A DNA stretch of 64,000 nucleotides, taken from NCBI RefSeq assembly GCF_030412015.1, contig NZ_JASNRD010000013.1:62001-126000 (forward strand), written 5' to 3'. Shown piece after piece: positions 52,645-62,943 of the stretch (position 1 is the stretch's first letter; the number at the start of each line of letters is the position of its first letter). Position numbers and translations under genes: made by a program. A model generated the notes under the pieces. That model was not told the DNA's origin, did no database searches, and was given only the letters and a program-made list of their open reading frames with translations. This DNA is from Massilia sp. YIM B02763. Its GTDB lineage: Bacteria > Pseudomonadota > Gammaproteobacteria > Burkholderiales > Burkholderiaceae_D.

Positions 52645-55413
52645 TCATTCGCGCAAACGCCCTTCCGTATCGATCCGGCGCACCTCGCCCAGCTTCAAGG
52701 CGCGAATGTCCCCTTCGATCTTCGCCAGGTCGCCCACGACGATCCACACCGGCTGGCGCGGCAGGATGAGGCGGCGCGCCAGCGCATCGATGCCGGCCGG
52801 CGTCTGGGCCGCCACCCGCGCCGCATAGGTGTCGTAGTAATCGTCCGGCAGGCCGTACTGCAGGATGGTCGCGTAGGCATTGCTCAGCTGCGCCACGGTC
52901 TCGAAGGCGCCGGGCAGGCCCAGCGTCTCGTTGGCCTGGGCATCGGCGAGTTCGCGTGGCGTGACGGGACGGCTGCCGGCGATGGCCGCGTATTCCCCGG
53001 CCAGCTCGCGCAGCGCGGCGGCCGTGCGGTCGGTCTGCACGGGAGAGGCGCTGTACAGGATGCGCTGGCCCACGGCCTGCACGAGCGTCGAGCCGACGCC
53101 GTAGGACCAGTGCTTGTCCTCGCGCAGGTTCATGTTCAGGCGCGCGCTGAAGGTGCCGCCGAACACGTCGTTGAGCAGGTTCAGGGGGATCGTGTCCGGC
53201 GACGCGCGCGGCGGCGCCAGCTGGGCGGCCACGATCTCGCTCTGCAGCGCGCCCGGGCGGTCGATCAGGTAGACCGTGGTGCCGGCCGGCTGGGCCACCG
53301 TCGCCACGTGCTTCGCCGGCACCGTGCCGGGCCGCCAGCCGCCGAAGGCGCGCTCCAGCTGCGGCAGCAGCGCGGCCAGCGTCGTGTCGCCCACGACCAG
53401 CAGCGTCGCATTGCCGGGCTTGAACCAGGCCGCGTGCCAGGCCGCCAGGTCGGCCCGCGTGATCTGCGCCACCGCTTCCTCGGTGCCGCTGCCCGTGAGC
53501 GGCAGCGCATACGCGTGGCCGCGGCCGTAGACGAGCGCCGGCAGCGCGCGCAGGGCCATCGCGCGCGGCACCGTCTTCTCGCGCTGGATGCCGGCCAGGC
53601 GCAGCGCGCGCTGGCGCTCCACCTCCGCCGCCGGGAACGACGGATGCAGGGCCAGGTCCGCATACAGGTCCAGCGCCCACGCCAGCGTCGGCCGCAGCAC
53701 GTTCATGTTGACGAAGGCGCCGTCCAGGTTGATCGTGGTACCGAACGAGGCGCCCAGCGCTTCCAGCGCGCGGCCGATCTGCAGCGCGTCGCGCGTGGCC
53801 GCGCCGGCCCCGCCCGTGCCCTCTTCCAGCATCCGCAGCGCGAAGCTGGCCAGGCCCGGCTGCCGCTGGGAGTCGGACGCGAAGCCGGCATCGACCATCA
53901 GCGACAGATTGATCACGGGCGCGCCGTGGCGCTCGGCCAGCACCACCTTCAAACCGTTCTTCAGCGTCGCCTTTTGCATGGGCGGCAGCGCCAGCGTTTC
54001 CGGGCCGCCCATGGGTGGCCCCTGGCTGCGGTCGAGCGTGGAGGCGCTGGCCGACAAGCCGGTCGGGAACGGGTCGACCTGCAGCACGAAGTCGCCGTCC
54101 GCCAGCCACTCGCGCATCGCCCGGCGCACGCTGTCCGGGGTGGCGGCGCGGATGCGCCCGGCGTACGTCTTGTAGCAGTCGGGCTGGCCCGTGAACACGG
54201 CGCAGCGCGCCAGCACGTCGCTCTTGCCGCCGAAGCCGCCGACGCGCTCGAGCGCGCGCGCCTGCCCGGCCAGGATGGCGATGCGGGCGCGCTGCAACTC
54301 CTCCGCCGTCGGACCGTGCGCGAGCAATGCCTGCAATTCCTCGTCGGCCGCGCGCGCCATGGCGGCCGTGTCGGCGCCCGGACGCGCCGTCAAGTTGATG
54401 CCGAACTGGCCGGCGATCTCCTCCGATTCGTCGCCAGCGAAGGCCGACGTCGCCAGCTGGTCCCTGACGACGAGGCGCTGGTACAGGCGCGAGGCCTTGC
54501 CGCCGCCCAGCACCTGGGCCGCCAGGTCGAGCAGCGCTTCTTCCGGCGTGTCCGCGCCGGGCACGTTCCAGATGCGGTAGATGCGCGATTGCGGCACGCG
54601 GTCCTGCACCTGGGCGCGGTGCGTGCCCGTGCGCCTGGCGATCCAGGCGCGCTGCTTCGCCAGCGGCGGTCCCGGCGGGATGTCGCCGTAGTAGCGCTCG
54701 ACCTTGGCGCGCGCCTGCTGCGGCGTGATGTCGCCGGCCAGCACCAGCACGACGTTGTTCGGGCCGTAGTGGCGCTTGAACCAGGCCGTCACGTCGTCCA
54801 TGCTCGCCGCGTCGAGGTCGGCCATCGATCCGATCGTGGTCCAGGAATACGGATGGCCGCGCGGCCAGGTGTTGTCGGCGACGAGCTGTTCGACGACGCC
54901 ATAGGGCTGGTTCTCGCGCTGGCGCTTCTCGTTCTGCACCACGCCGCGCTGCAGGTCGAGCTTCTTGCGGTCGAGCACGGGCAGCAGGTGGCCCATGCGG
55001 TCGCTCTCGGCGAACAGCGCGTAGTCGAGCATGGAGGCCGGCACCGTCTCGAAGTAATTGGTGCGGTCCTTGTTGGTGGTGCCGTTCAGGTCGCGCGCGC
55101 CGATCCCCTCCAGGGCGGACAGGAAGGTCTTGTCGAAATGGGCGCTGCCGGAAAACATCAGGTGCTCGAACAGGTGGGCGAAGCCCGTCTTGCCCGGCTG
55201 CTCGTCCTTGGAACCCACGTGGTACCAGGTATTGACGGCCACCACGGGTGCCTTGTGGTCTTCGTGCACGATGACCGTCAGGCCGTTCTTCAACACGAAG
55301 CGTGTGTAGGCAATGTCGGGCGTCGGGACATCGACGGCGGGAGCGGCTTGCGCGCCAGCGCCATGCGATTGCACGACGAGCCACAAGCCCAGCAAGCAAG
55401 CCAGTACACGCAT
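52645..55413 (-). CDS. Periplasmic M16 metalloprotease (PqqL/pitrilysin-like, two modules)
   Basis: A 922-residue protein with a signal peptide (1-22, ending AGAQA). The first M16 module (about 30-480) holds the inverted zinc motif HLFEHLMFSGS (H80, E83, H84) and the distal Glu region VVQNEKRQRENQPYG. The second, inactive module (about 500-915) begins KATLKNGLKVVLAERHGAPVINLSLMVDAG and lacks HxxEH. Single-chain two-module M16 enzymes form a clamshell that degrades small proteins or peptides. GGGAGA precedes ATG 55413. It lies upstream of the TonB receptor gene, on the same strand. Confidence 0.9.
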   Translation of the reverse strand: MRVLACLLGLWLVVQSHGAGAQAAPAVDVPTPDIAYTRFVLKNGLTVIVHEDHKAPVVAVNTWYHVGSKDEQPGKTGFAHLFEHLMFSGSAHFDKTFLSALEGIGARDLNGTTNKDRTNYFETVPASMLDYALFAESDRMGHLLPVLDRKKLDLQRGVVQNEKRQRENQPYGVVEQLVADNTWPRGHPYSWTTIGSMADLDAASMDDVTAWFKRHYGPNNVVLVLAGDITPQQARAKVERYYGDIPPGPPLAKQRAWIARRTGTHRAQVQDRVPQSRIYRIWNVPGADTPEEALLDLAAQVLGGGKASRLYQRLVVRDQLATSAFAGDESEEIAGQFGINLTARPGADTAAMARAADEELQALLAHGPTAEELQRARIAILAGQARALERVGGFGGKSDVLARCAVFTGQPDCYKTYAGRIRAATPDSVRRAMREWLADGDFVLQVDPFPTGLSASASTLDRSQGPPMGGPETLALPPMQKATLKNGLKVVLAERHGAPVINLSLMVDAGFASDSQRQPGLASFALRMLEEGTGGAGAATRDALQIGRALEALGASFGTTINLDGAFVNMNVLRPTLAWALDLYADLALHPSFPAAEVERQRALRLAGIQREKTVPRAMALRALPALVYGRGHAYALPLTGSGTEEAVAQITRADLAAWHAAWFKPGNATLLVVGDTTLAALLPQLERAFGGWRPGTVPAKHVATVAQPAGTTVYLIDRPGALQSEIVAAQLAPPRASPDTIPLNLLNDVFGGTFSARLNMNLREDKHWSYGVGSTLVQAVGQRILYSASPVQTDRTAAALRELAGEYAAIAGSRPVTPRELADAQANETLGLPGAFETVAQLSNAYATILQYGLPDDYYDTYAARVAAQTPAGIDALARRLILPRQPVWIVVGDLAKIEGDIRALKLGEVRRIDTEGRLRE

Positions 55414-55607
55414 GGGTTCTCCCTGGAACGATCCATTCAAACAGGCTATTGTAGGCGCGATGCCTGCGTACCCGATGCACGCCTGTCTGCAAGAAATGTT
55501 GCAGCGGCTTGTAGTTCTGGACTGACATCCTCCGGAGGCGTGGTCTGTCTGCATGATCCCGCCATGGGGCGTATGATGCGGACTTAGCCACCAGCAAGGA
55601 CAGCCTC

Positions 55608-56162
55608 ATGAATCAACGACGCTCCTTTCTCAAAAGCTCCGCCGTTCTCGCCTCGGTGCTCGGTGCGCCGGCCGTGGTGAAAGCCAAGTCGGTACCGGCC
55701 GCCGTTGCCGCCGCACCGGGAGAACGCATCCTGCGCCTGTACAACACGCATACGGGCGAAACGACGCGCAGCGTGTTCTGGGCCGAGGGCCAGTTCATCC
55801 CCGACGCCTTGCAAGACATCAACAAATTGCTGCGTGACCACCGCAACAACAAGGTGGCGGAAATCGATCCGCAATTGCTGTTGCTGCTCGACCGTGTCAG
55901 CGCGAAATTCGGCGACCATCCGACCATCCACGTCATTTCCGGCTACCGCTCGCCGGAAACGAATGCGAAATTGCACGAGAACACGAGCGGCGTCGCCAAG
56001 CACAGCCTGCACATGGACGGCAAGGCGATCGACGTGCGCATCCCTGGCCAGGACCTGGCCAAGCTGCACAAGGCGGCCATGGCCGCGAAGGGCGGCGGGG
56101 TCGGCTACTATCCGGACTCGCAATTCGTCCACATGGACGTCGGCCGCGTGCGTTACTGGTAA
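55608..56162 (+). CDS. Tat-exported YcbK/DUF882 murein endopeptidase-like protein
   Basis: A 184-residue protein. It starts MNQRRSFLKSSAVLASVLGAPAVVKA, a twin-arginine signal (RRSFLK). The DUF882 (M15-like) domain shows VISGYRSPETNAKLHENTSG, the LAS motif KHSLHMDGKAIDVR (His-x3-His, then Asp) and FVHMDVGRVRYW. This matches E. coli YcbK (MepK), which cleaves meso-Dap cross-links in peptidoglycan. It is first in a run of closely spaced genes; the next starts 10 bp on. Confidence 0.92.
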   Translation: MNQRRSFLKSSAVLASVLGAPAVVKAKSVPAAVAAAPGERILRLYNTHTGETTRSVFWAEGQFIPDALQDINKLLRDHRNNKVAEIDPQLLLLLDRVSAKFGDHPTIHVISGYRSPETNAKLHENTSGVAKHSLHMDGKAIDVRIPGQDLAKLHKAAMAAKGGGVGYYPDSQFVHMDVGRVRYW

Positions 56163-56172
56163 GCGGCCGACG

Positions 56173-57006
56173 ATGCGCCGGATCTTGTCGCTGCTTGCCT
56201 CCCTGCTGCCTGCTGTCGCCTTCTCCCAGGTGCAGCAGTCGGCGCAGGAGGCGCCGCCGGCCGCGGCCGTCGTGCCGCCCGCCCAGACGGTCACCGTGAC
56301 CTCCACGCGCGATCCGGTCGACAAGTCCTACCGCAAGATGCTGCACGGCATGGAACGCTTCGAACGCCAGCACGGCCTGGCGCCGAAGGCATCGCTGCGC
56401 TTCCGCCTGTTGCCGCGCACGCCGCGGGTGGACATGAGCGGCATCACGCTGCGCGTGGTCGGCGACGGCATCACCCTGCCGATCCCCGTCGCGCCCGACA
56501 ATACCTTCACGCTGCCGCGCAACGAGCAGGCGCTGCGCGAGGACGCGGCCGTGATCGCCAACCGCAAGACCACCAGCATGACCTGGCGCGCCCAGGTGAT
56601 CACGCCCGGCCTGCCGCCCGACACACGCCGGCTGGGCGACCTGCGCCTCGAATGCCTGGTCGGCGTGGAGGCGGGCCTGGTGTCGAACAGCTCGCCGCTG
56701 TTCGGCTGGATCGCGAACGTGCTCACGAGTCCGGAGCAAGTCTGCAACAGCCCGGACGGCAATTTCCTGTTCTTTACGGAGCGCCCCGTGTTCTCCGTGA
56801 CGCTGCGTGCCGGCGCGCGCACCGAGATCCTGCCCTTCCGCTTCCTGTACGCGGGCGGCGAACAGACGCGCGACATGCTGCAGTACTGCGATTGCCAGGT
56901 GCTGCTCGACCGCACATATTACGCACCGATCTGGGACAGGACCTGGCCCGACGACACGCTGGTCAGCTTCGACTACATGGATGACGCCGCGGAGGCCGCG
57001 CCATGA
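56173..57006 (+). CDS. Exported protein of unknown function
   Basis: A 277-residue protein with a signal peptide (1-18, ending AFSQ). A Pro/Ala/Val linker follows, and the rest is beta-rich: KMLHGMERFERQHGLAPKASLRFRLLPRTPRVDMSGITLRVVGD and then MTWRAQVITPGLPPDTRRLGDLRLECLVGVEAGLVS. It contains paired Cys (ECLVG, EQVCNSP, QYCDCQ) that could form disulfides. No known family. It lies 10 bp after the YcbK-like gene and overlaps the next gene's ATG by four bases (ATGA, 57003-57006), so it belongs to this operon. Confidence 0.65.
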   Translation: MRRILSLLASLLPAVAFSQVQQSAQEAPPAAAVVPPAQTVTVTSTRDPVDKSYRKMLHGMERFERQHGLAPKASLRFRLLPRTPRVDMSGITLRVVGDGITLPIPVAPDNTFTLPRNEQALREDAAVIANRKTTSMTWRAQVITPGLPPDTRRLGDLRLECLVGVEAGLVSNSSPLFGWIANVLTSPEQVCNSPDGNFLFFTERPVFSVTLRAGARTEILPFRFLYAGGEQTRDMLQYCDCQVLLDRTYYAPIWDRTWPDDTLVSFDYMDDAAEAAP

Positions 57007-57320
57007 GCCGCCTGTTCGCCGCCGTCCTCATCGTCGCGGCCCTGGCCGGCTGCGCCACCCGTTCGCAGGCGCCGGGCACGCTCGTGCAGCAGCAGCGCTT
57101 CAACCAGCTCGTGGTACCGGGCAAGACCACGCGCGCCGAGCTGCTGGCCGCCTTCGGCCAGACCCGCAACGTCGTGTTCGACAGCGGCATGGAAGCCTGG
57201 GTCTACAGCACCGACGCTGGCAACGGCCGCACGGCCGAGCTGGTGCTGCTGCTGGACCGTGCCGGCGTGGTGCGCAAGATGCGCACGCGCCCGCCCTATC
57301 CGAGCGATCCGGCGCCCTGA
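57003..57320 (+). CDS. Small SmpA/OmlA-like (BamE-fold) lipoprotein
   Basis: A 105-residue protein. Lipobox LAGC (Cys17) after a short signal. The mature part NQLVVPGKTTRAELLAAFGQTRNVVFDSGMEAWVYSTDAGN...ELVLLLDRAGVVRKM follows the helix-helix-beta pattern of SmpA/OmlA domains (GKTTRAEL then a strand ending in W/Y), which in BamE and relatives sit at the outer membrane. It is coupled to the upstream gene through the ATGA overlap. Whether it binds a barrel-assembly complex here is unknown. Confidence 0.75.
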   Translation: MSRLFAAVLIVAALAGCATRSQAPGTLVQQQRFNQLVVPGKTTRAELLAAFGQTRNVVFDSGMEAWVYSTDAGNGRTAELVLLLDRAGVVRKMRTRPPYPSDPAP

Positions 57321-57368
57321 ACGGCGATGCGTGGCAGAATGGAAACTTTCAACCCAGCCACCACCGCC

Positions 57369-57746
57369 ATGCACGATTCTCCCGAAGCCGTCGTCCAGCG
57401 CCAGCTCGACGCCTACAATGCCCGCGACATCGACGCCCTGCTCGCCACCTATGCGCCGGATGCGCGCCAGTACGAGCATCCGGGCAAGCTGCTCGCGACC
57501 GGAGCGGCCGAGATGCGCGAACGCATGGCCGTGCGCTTCCAGGAGCCGAACCTGCACGCGCGCCTGCTGCAGCGCGCCGTGATGGGCAATATCGTCGTCG
57601 ACCATGAGGAAGTCACGCGCACCTTCCCCGATGGAACGGGCACCGTGAACATGGTGGCGGTCTACGAAGTGGTCGACGGCCGGATCGCCAGCGCCTCGGT
57701 GCAGGTCAGCAACAAACGCCTGCATGCGGCTGCCGAATCGGTGTAA
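57369..57746 (+). CDS. SnoaL/NTF2-like protein
   Basis: A 125-residue protein from ATG 57369 (MHDSPEAVVQRQLDAYNARDIDALLATYAPDARQYEHPGKLLATGAAEMRERMAVRFQEPNLHARLLQRAVMGNIVVDHEEVTRTFPDGTGTVNMVAVYEVVDGRIASASVQ, the SnoaL-type cone fold). Earlier in-frame ATGs at 57327 and 57339 would add a short Thr/Asn-rich leader; no start has a clear ribosome site, so 57339 remains possible. Members act as cyclases, isomerases or steroid-like hydrolases, or as scaffolds. It follows the YcbK operon by 48 bp and may belong to it. Confidence 0.75.
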   Translation: MHDSPEAVVQRQLDAYNARDIDALLATYAPDARQYEHPGKLLATGAAEMRERMAVRFQEPNLHARLLQRAVMGNIVVDHEEVTRTFPDGTGTVNMVAVYEVVDGRIASASVQVSNKRLHAAAESV

Positions 57747-57776
57747 AGTCGAGCATCATTATTTTTTGGAAAGATC

Positions 57777-59087
57777 ATGATGCGCAGGACGATCGTCGCG
57801 GCCATGCTCGCCGCAGGATGCGTAGGGGCGGCCGCCGCCGATGAGCTGAGCCCAGTCGAACAGCGCATCGTCGCCGAGGTCAAGGCCCATTCGCCGCAGG
57901 CGCTGGCCCTGCTCGAGCAGAGCGTCCTGATCAACAGCGGCACCATGAACACGCAGGGCGTGCGCGCCGTCGGCAAGCTGTTCCGCGACCAGTTCGACGC
58001 ACTCGGTTTTTCCACCCGCTGGATCGAGCTGCCGCCCGAGATGAAGCGCGCCGGCCACCTGGTCGCCACGCGCGAGGGCAGCCAGGGCAAGCGCCTGCTG
58101 CTGCTGGGCCACCTGGACACCGTGTTCGAGCCGGGCAGCGCCGTGCCCATGTGGCAGCGCAACGGCGACCGGATCCGCGGCCAGGGCGTATCCGACATGA
58201 AGGGTGGCGACGTCATCGTGATCGAGGCGCTGCGCGCGCTGAAGCAGGTCGGGGCGCTCGAGAACACGAGCATCGCAGTGATGTTCACGGGCGACGAGGA
58301 AGAAGCGGGCAATCCGAAGAGCGTCTCGCGCGGCGACATGGTCGCGCTGGCCAAGCGCAGCGACATCGCCCTGAGCTTCGAGGGCAGCATCATCGACAAG
58401 GACGGCCTGGCCACGGCTACCGTCGGGCGCCGCGCCACGGCGAGCTGGGAGCTGGACGTCAAGGGCAAGCCGGGCCATTCCTCGACCGTGTTCGGCGCCA
58501 ACGGCTACGGCGCCGTGTACGAGGCGGCGCGCATCCTCGACGCGTTCCGGCGCGAGGTGGCCGAACCGGGCCTGACCTTCAACCCCGGCCTGATCGTGGG
58601 CGGCACCGAGCTGACGGCCGACGACGCCGCCTCGCGCGGCACCGCCTTCGGCAAGACCAACGTCATCGCGGCCGGGGCCAGGATCAAGGGCGACCTGCGC
58701 TACCTCGACTATGCCCAGCGCGACCGCGCCCAGGCGCGCATGCAGGCGATCGTCGCGCAGAGCCTGCCGGGTGCCAGCGCCACCATCGCTTTCCACGATT
58801 CGTATCCGCCGATGGCCGTCACGCCGGGCAACCTGAAGGTGCTGGAAGCGTATTCGCGCGCCAGCCGCGATGCGGGGCTGGGTCCGGTGGGCGCCGTGCC
58901 GGCCGAGGCGCGCGGCGCCGGCGACGTCCAGTTCGTGGCCCCGCTGCTCGACAGCCTGGACGGCCTGGGCGCCAACGGCAACGGCGCCCACTCGCCGGAC
59001 GAGGACCTGGACGTCGGCTCGATCGAGCGGGGCGCGATCCGGGCCGCGCTGCTGATCTATCGCCTGACCAGGCCAACCTCGCGCTGA
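57777..59087 (+). CDS. Exported M20 family metallopeptidase (carboxypeptidase G2-like)
   Basis: A 436-residue protein with a signal peptide (1-22, ending GAAAA). M20 zinc motifs: LLLGHLDTVFE (metal His/Asp), DRIRGQGVSDMKGGDVIVIEAL (bridging Asp), FTGDEEEAGNPKS (catalytic and metal Glu), and a C-terminal GNGAHSPDEDLDVGSIERGA (metal His). The dimerisation domain is in the middle (RRATASWELDVKGKPGHSSTVFG). It probably removes C-terminal Glu or folate/amide groups in the periplasm. GGAAAG precedes the start; ATG 57780 is also in frame. Confidence 0.93.
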   Translation: MMRRTIVAAMLAAGCVGAAAADELSPVEQRIVAEVKAHSPQALALLEQSVLINSGTMNTQGVRAVGKLFRDQFDALGFSTRWIELPPEMKRAGHLVATREGSQGKRLLLLGHLDTVFEPGSAVPMWQRNGDRIRGQGVSDMKGGDVIVIEALRALKQVGALENTSIAVMFTGDEEEAGNPKSVSRGDMVALAKRSDIALSFEGSIIDKDGLATATVGRRATASWELDVKGKPGHSSTVFGANGYGAVYEAARILDAFRREVAEPGLTFNPGLIVGGTELTADDAASRGTAFGKTNVIAAGARIKGDLRYLDYAQRDRAQARMQAIVAQSLPGASATIAFHDSYPPMAVTPGNLKVLEAYSRASRDAGLGPVGAVPAEARGAGDVQFVAPLLDSLDGLGANGNGAHSPDEDLDVGSIERGAIRAALLIYRLTRPTSR

Positions 59088-59117
59088 ACTTCCGCTGATT
59101 TTTTATAGAATGCAGCC

Positions 59118-59561
59118 ATGGCACGACTACAGCTTACCTTTCCCGAGGACCAGTACTGCTACACGACGCTGCTGACGGTGCGCGTCACCGACATCAACGC
59201 CGCCGACCACCTCGGCAACGACTCGATGATCTCGATGATCTCCGAGGCGCGGGCCCGCTTCCTGTTCGAGTACGGCGTCGCCGAGACGGAGCGCGACGGC
59301 ACCGGCATCATCGTCACGGACCTGGCCACCGTCTACCGCGCCGAGGCCCATGCGCGCGACCAGCTGCTGTTCGAGGTGGGCGTCATGGACTTCAACAAGT
59401 ACGGCGGCGACGTCATCTTCCGCGTCACCCGGCCCAAGGACAAGTGCACGATCGCGCTCGCCAAGCAGGGCTTCGTGTTCTACAACTACAAGACGAGCCA
59501 GGTGGTGGACATGCCGGACGACTTCCGCGGCAAGTTCGACCGGGTGAATTGGGTCGATTGA
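59118..59561 (+). CDS. Acyl-CoA thioesterase-like hotdog protein
   Basis: A 147-residue single hotdog domain: YTTLLTVRVTDINAADHLGNDSMISMISEARARFLFEYGV, then VTDLATVYRAEAHARDQLLFEVGVMDFNKYGGDVIFRVTRPKDKCTIALAKQGFVFYNYKTSQVVDMPDDF. The N-terminal Asp/Asn-rich block is typical of the YbgC/4-hydroxybenzoyl-CoA thioesterase group (here DHLGND instead of HVNN). It hydrolyses an acyl-CoA of unknown chain length. A single gene, directly followed by palindromic repeat copy C. Confidence 0.85.
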   Translation: MARLQLTFPEDQYCYTTLLTVRVTDINAADHLGNDSMISMISEARARFLFEYGVAETERDGTGIIVTDLATVYRAEAHARDQLLFEVGVMDFNKYGGDVIFRVTRPKDKCTIALAKQGFVFYNYKTSQVVDMPDDFRGKFDRVNWVD

Positions 59562-59566
59562 TCGTC

Positions 59567-59709
59567 CGTCGTCCCTGCGCAGGCAGGGACCCATGCTGAA
59601 AAACCGAAGCCGGTGCTTCGGTTCCACTCAAGTCTGGCGTACCGAATTCTGGTGCTCAGCATGGGATAAAACAGTCCACTGGACTGTTTTATCCTGCGCG
59701 GGGACGACG
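59567..59709. repeat. Palindromic MITE-like repeat, copy C (with nested palindrome)
   Basis: Left end CGTCGTCCCTGCG at 59567 (27 bases identical to copy A). The right half (from TCAGCATGGG at 59656) is interrupted by a 31-base palindrome and then resumes as CCTGCGCGGGGACGACG. An inner hairpin AACCGAAGC/GCTTCGGTT lies at 59602-59623. The GTACCGAATTC block of copy B recurs at 59640-59649. It lies between the convergent thioesterase and katE genes. Confidence 0.85.
59664..59694. repeat. Nested 31-bp palindrome
   Basis: The arms of 15 bases (59664-59678 with 59680-59694) are perfectly complementary around one centre base; the inner part includes AAAACAGTCCA and TGGACTGTTTT. A and T runs in the arms make it a strong bidirectional terminator for the thioesterase and katE genes. 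Confidence 0.85.
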
Positions 59710-59722
59710 GGCAGCGAAACGC

Positions 59723-62125
<2,403 letters not shown>

Positions 62126-62187
62126 CCTGTCCTCACTGGTTGGTTGTTGGCATTTGTCCAACAGCCAAGTTAGCCCAGGAAGACCGG

Positions 62188-62215
62188 ACGCTACGTTAGC
62201 GCGCTAACGTAGCGT
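62188..62215. promoter_or_regulatory. Perfect 28-bp palindrome upstream of katE
   Basis: The 14-base half ACGCTACGTTAGCG (62188-62201) is followed by its exact reverse complement (62202-62215). It sits in the katE leader region, about 63-90 bp before the ATG. It could be an operator covering the -10 or a cruciform/RNA hairpin in the leader. It is not a terminator of katE by position. Confidence 0.8.
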
Positions 62216-62218
62216 TGA

Positions 62219-62263
62219 TGTCAGCATTGAATCGTTTCTATCATTGCGATAGCTTTTTATTAT
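62219..62263 (-). promoter_or_regulatory. Candidate OxyR site and -35 box for katE
   Basis: The four OxyR-type tetramers read TTGA-N7-CTAT-N7-ATAG-N7-TTAT between 62227 and 62263; the middle pair CTAT and ATAG is exact, the outer two are partial matches. On the minus strand a -35-like CTGACA (62224-62219) directly follows, the usual class I OxyR position. The -10 that should follow is poor and falls in the palindrome at 62188-62215. Confidence 0.5.
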
Positions 62264-62273
62264 ATTACTGCCA

Positions 62274-62783
62274 TCATCGGCCCGCGAGGCCACGCCGGTC
62301 CTTCAGCGGCGCGATCTCCTTGTCGAACCAGACGTCGATCATGCGCTTTTCGTAACGCAGCGGTTCCGTGTCGAAGTAACGGTTGAAGTTCTGCTGGTAA
62401 TTCATGTCCGACAGCTTGGCGTCGCCGCTCTTGAGCACCTGGCCGTCCTGCTCCAGCGTGTAGTGCAGGTCCATGCGCGGCCAGTCGGCCATGCCCTTCA
62501 CCACGCGGATATCCTTGCCGGCACGGGCATTCGGATACAGGCGTCCGGCCGGGTCGAAGTCGGTCACCTCGATGCGCAGGTTCTGGCCCGGCGGCAGCGA
62601 CTTGCCCAGCTCGACGAAATGGTCGGTGATCTGCTGCAGCAATTCGTCGCGTTCCCAGGTGGCGAACGGCAGGTCGTAGAACGTTTCGGGTTTCACGTAG
62701 GTCACCGTGACGTCGGCGAACGCGCTGCTTGCGCCCAATGCCAGGACGCCCGCCAGGGCCGCCCTCTTCATGAACGATTTCAT
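62274..62783 (-). CDS. DUF3016 exported protein
   Basis: A 169-residue protein with a signal peptide (1-23, ending SSAFA). The mature part DVTVTYVKPETFYDLPFATWERDELLQQITDHFVELGKSLPPGQNLRIEVTDFDPAGRLYP...DIRVVKGMADWPRMDLHYTLEQDGQVLKSGDAKLSDMNYQ matches the DUF3016 pattern, of unknown function. Start: ATG 62783 fits AAAAGGAC with 7-base spacing better than ATG 62789, which is too close. It is co-oriented with katE, 148 bp upstream of it. Confidence 0.8.
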   Translation of the reverse strand: MKSFMKRAALAGVLALGASSAFADVTVTYVKPETFYDLPFATWERDELLQQITDHFVELGKSLPPGQNLRIEVTDFDPAGRLYPNARAGKDIRVVKGMADWPRMDLHYTLEQDGQVLKSGDAKLSDMNYQQNFNRYFDTEPLRYEKRMIDVWFDKEIAPLKDRRGLAGR

Positions 62784-62943
62784 GGTCATGTCCTTTTCTC
62801 GAAATCGGGTATCCGGACACGAATATACGCCTGTTCGCACGGCGGTGTCCGTCGCCGGAACGTCAAACTTTGTATCGGAATGTTAGGCCCCGCACCGGCA
62901 ATTCAAGAGCCCGCTCGCAGAATGGGGGCAGGAGGAGAACGCC

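Noticed and set aside
51098..55609. A 4.5-kb open frame on the - strand across the M16 protease and TonB receptor
   Set aside because: It is a shifted frame of two well-defined genes; composition is Arg/Ala/Gly-rich without motifs.
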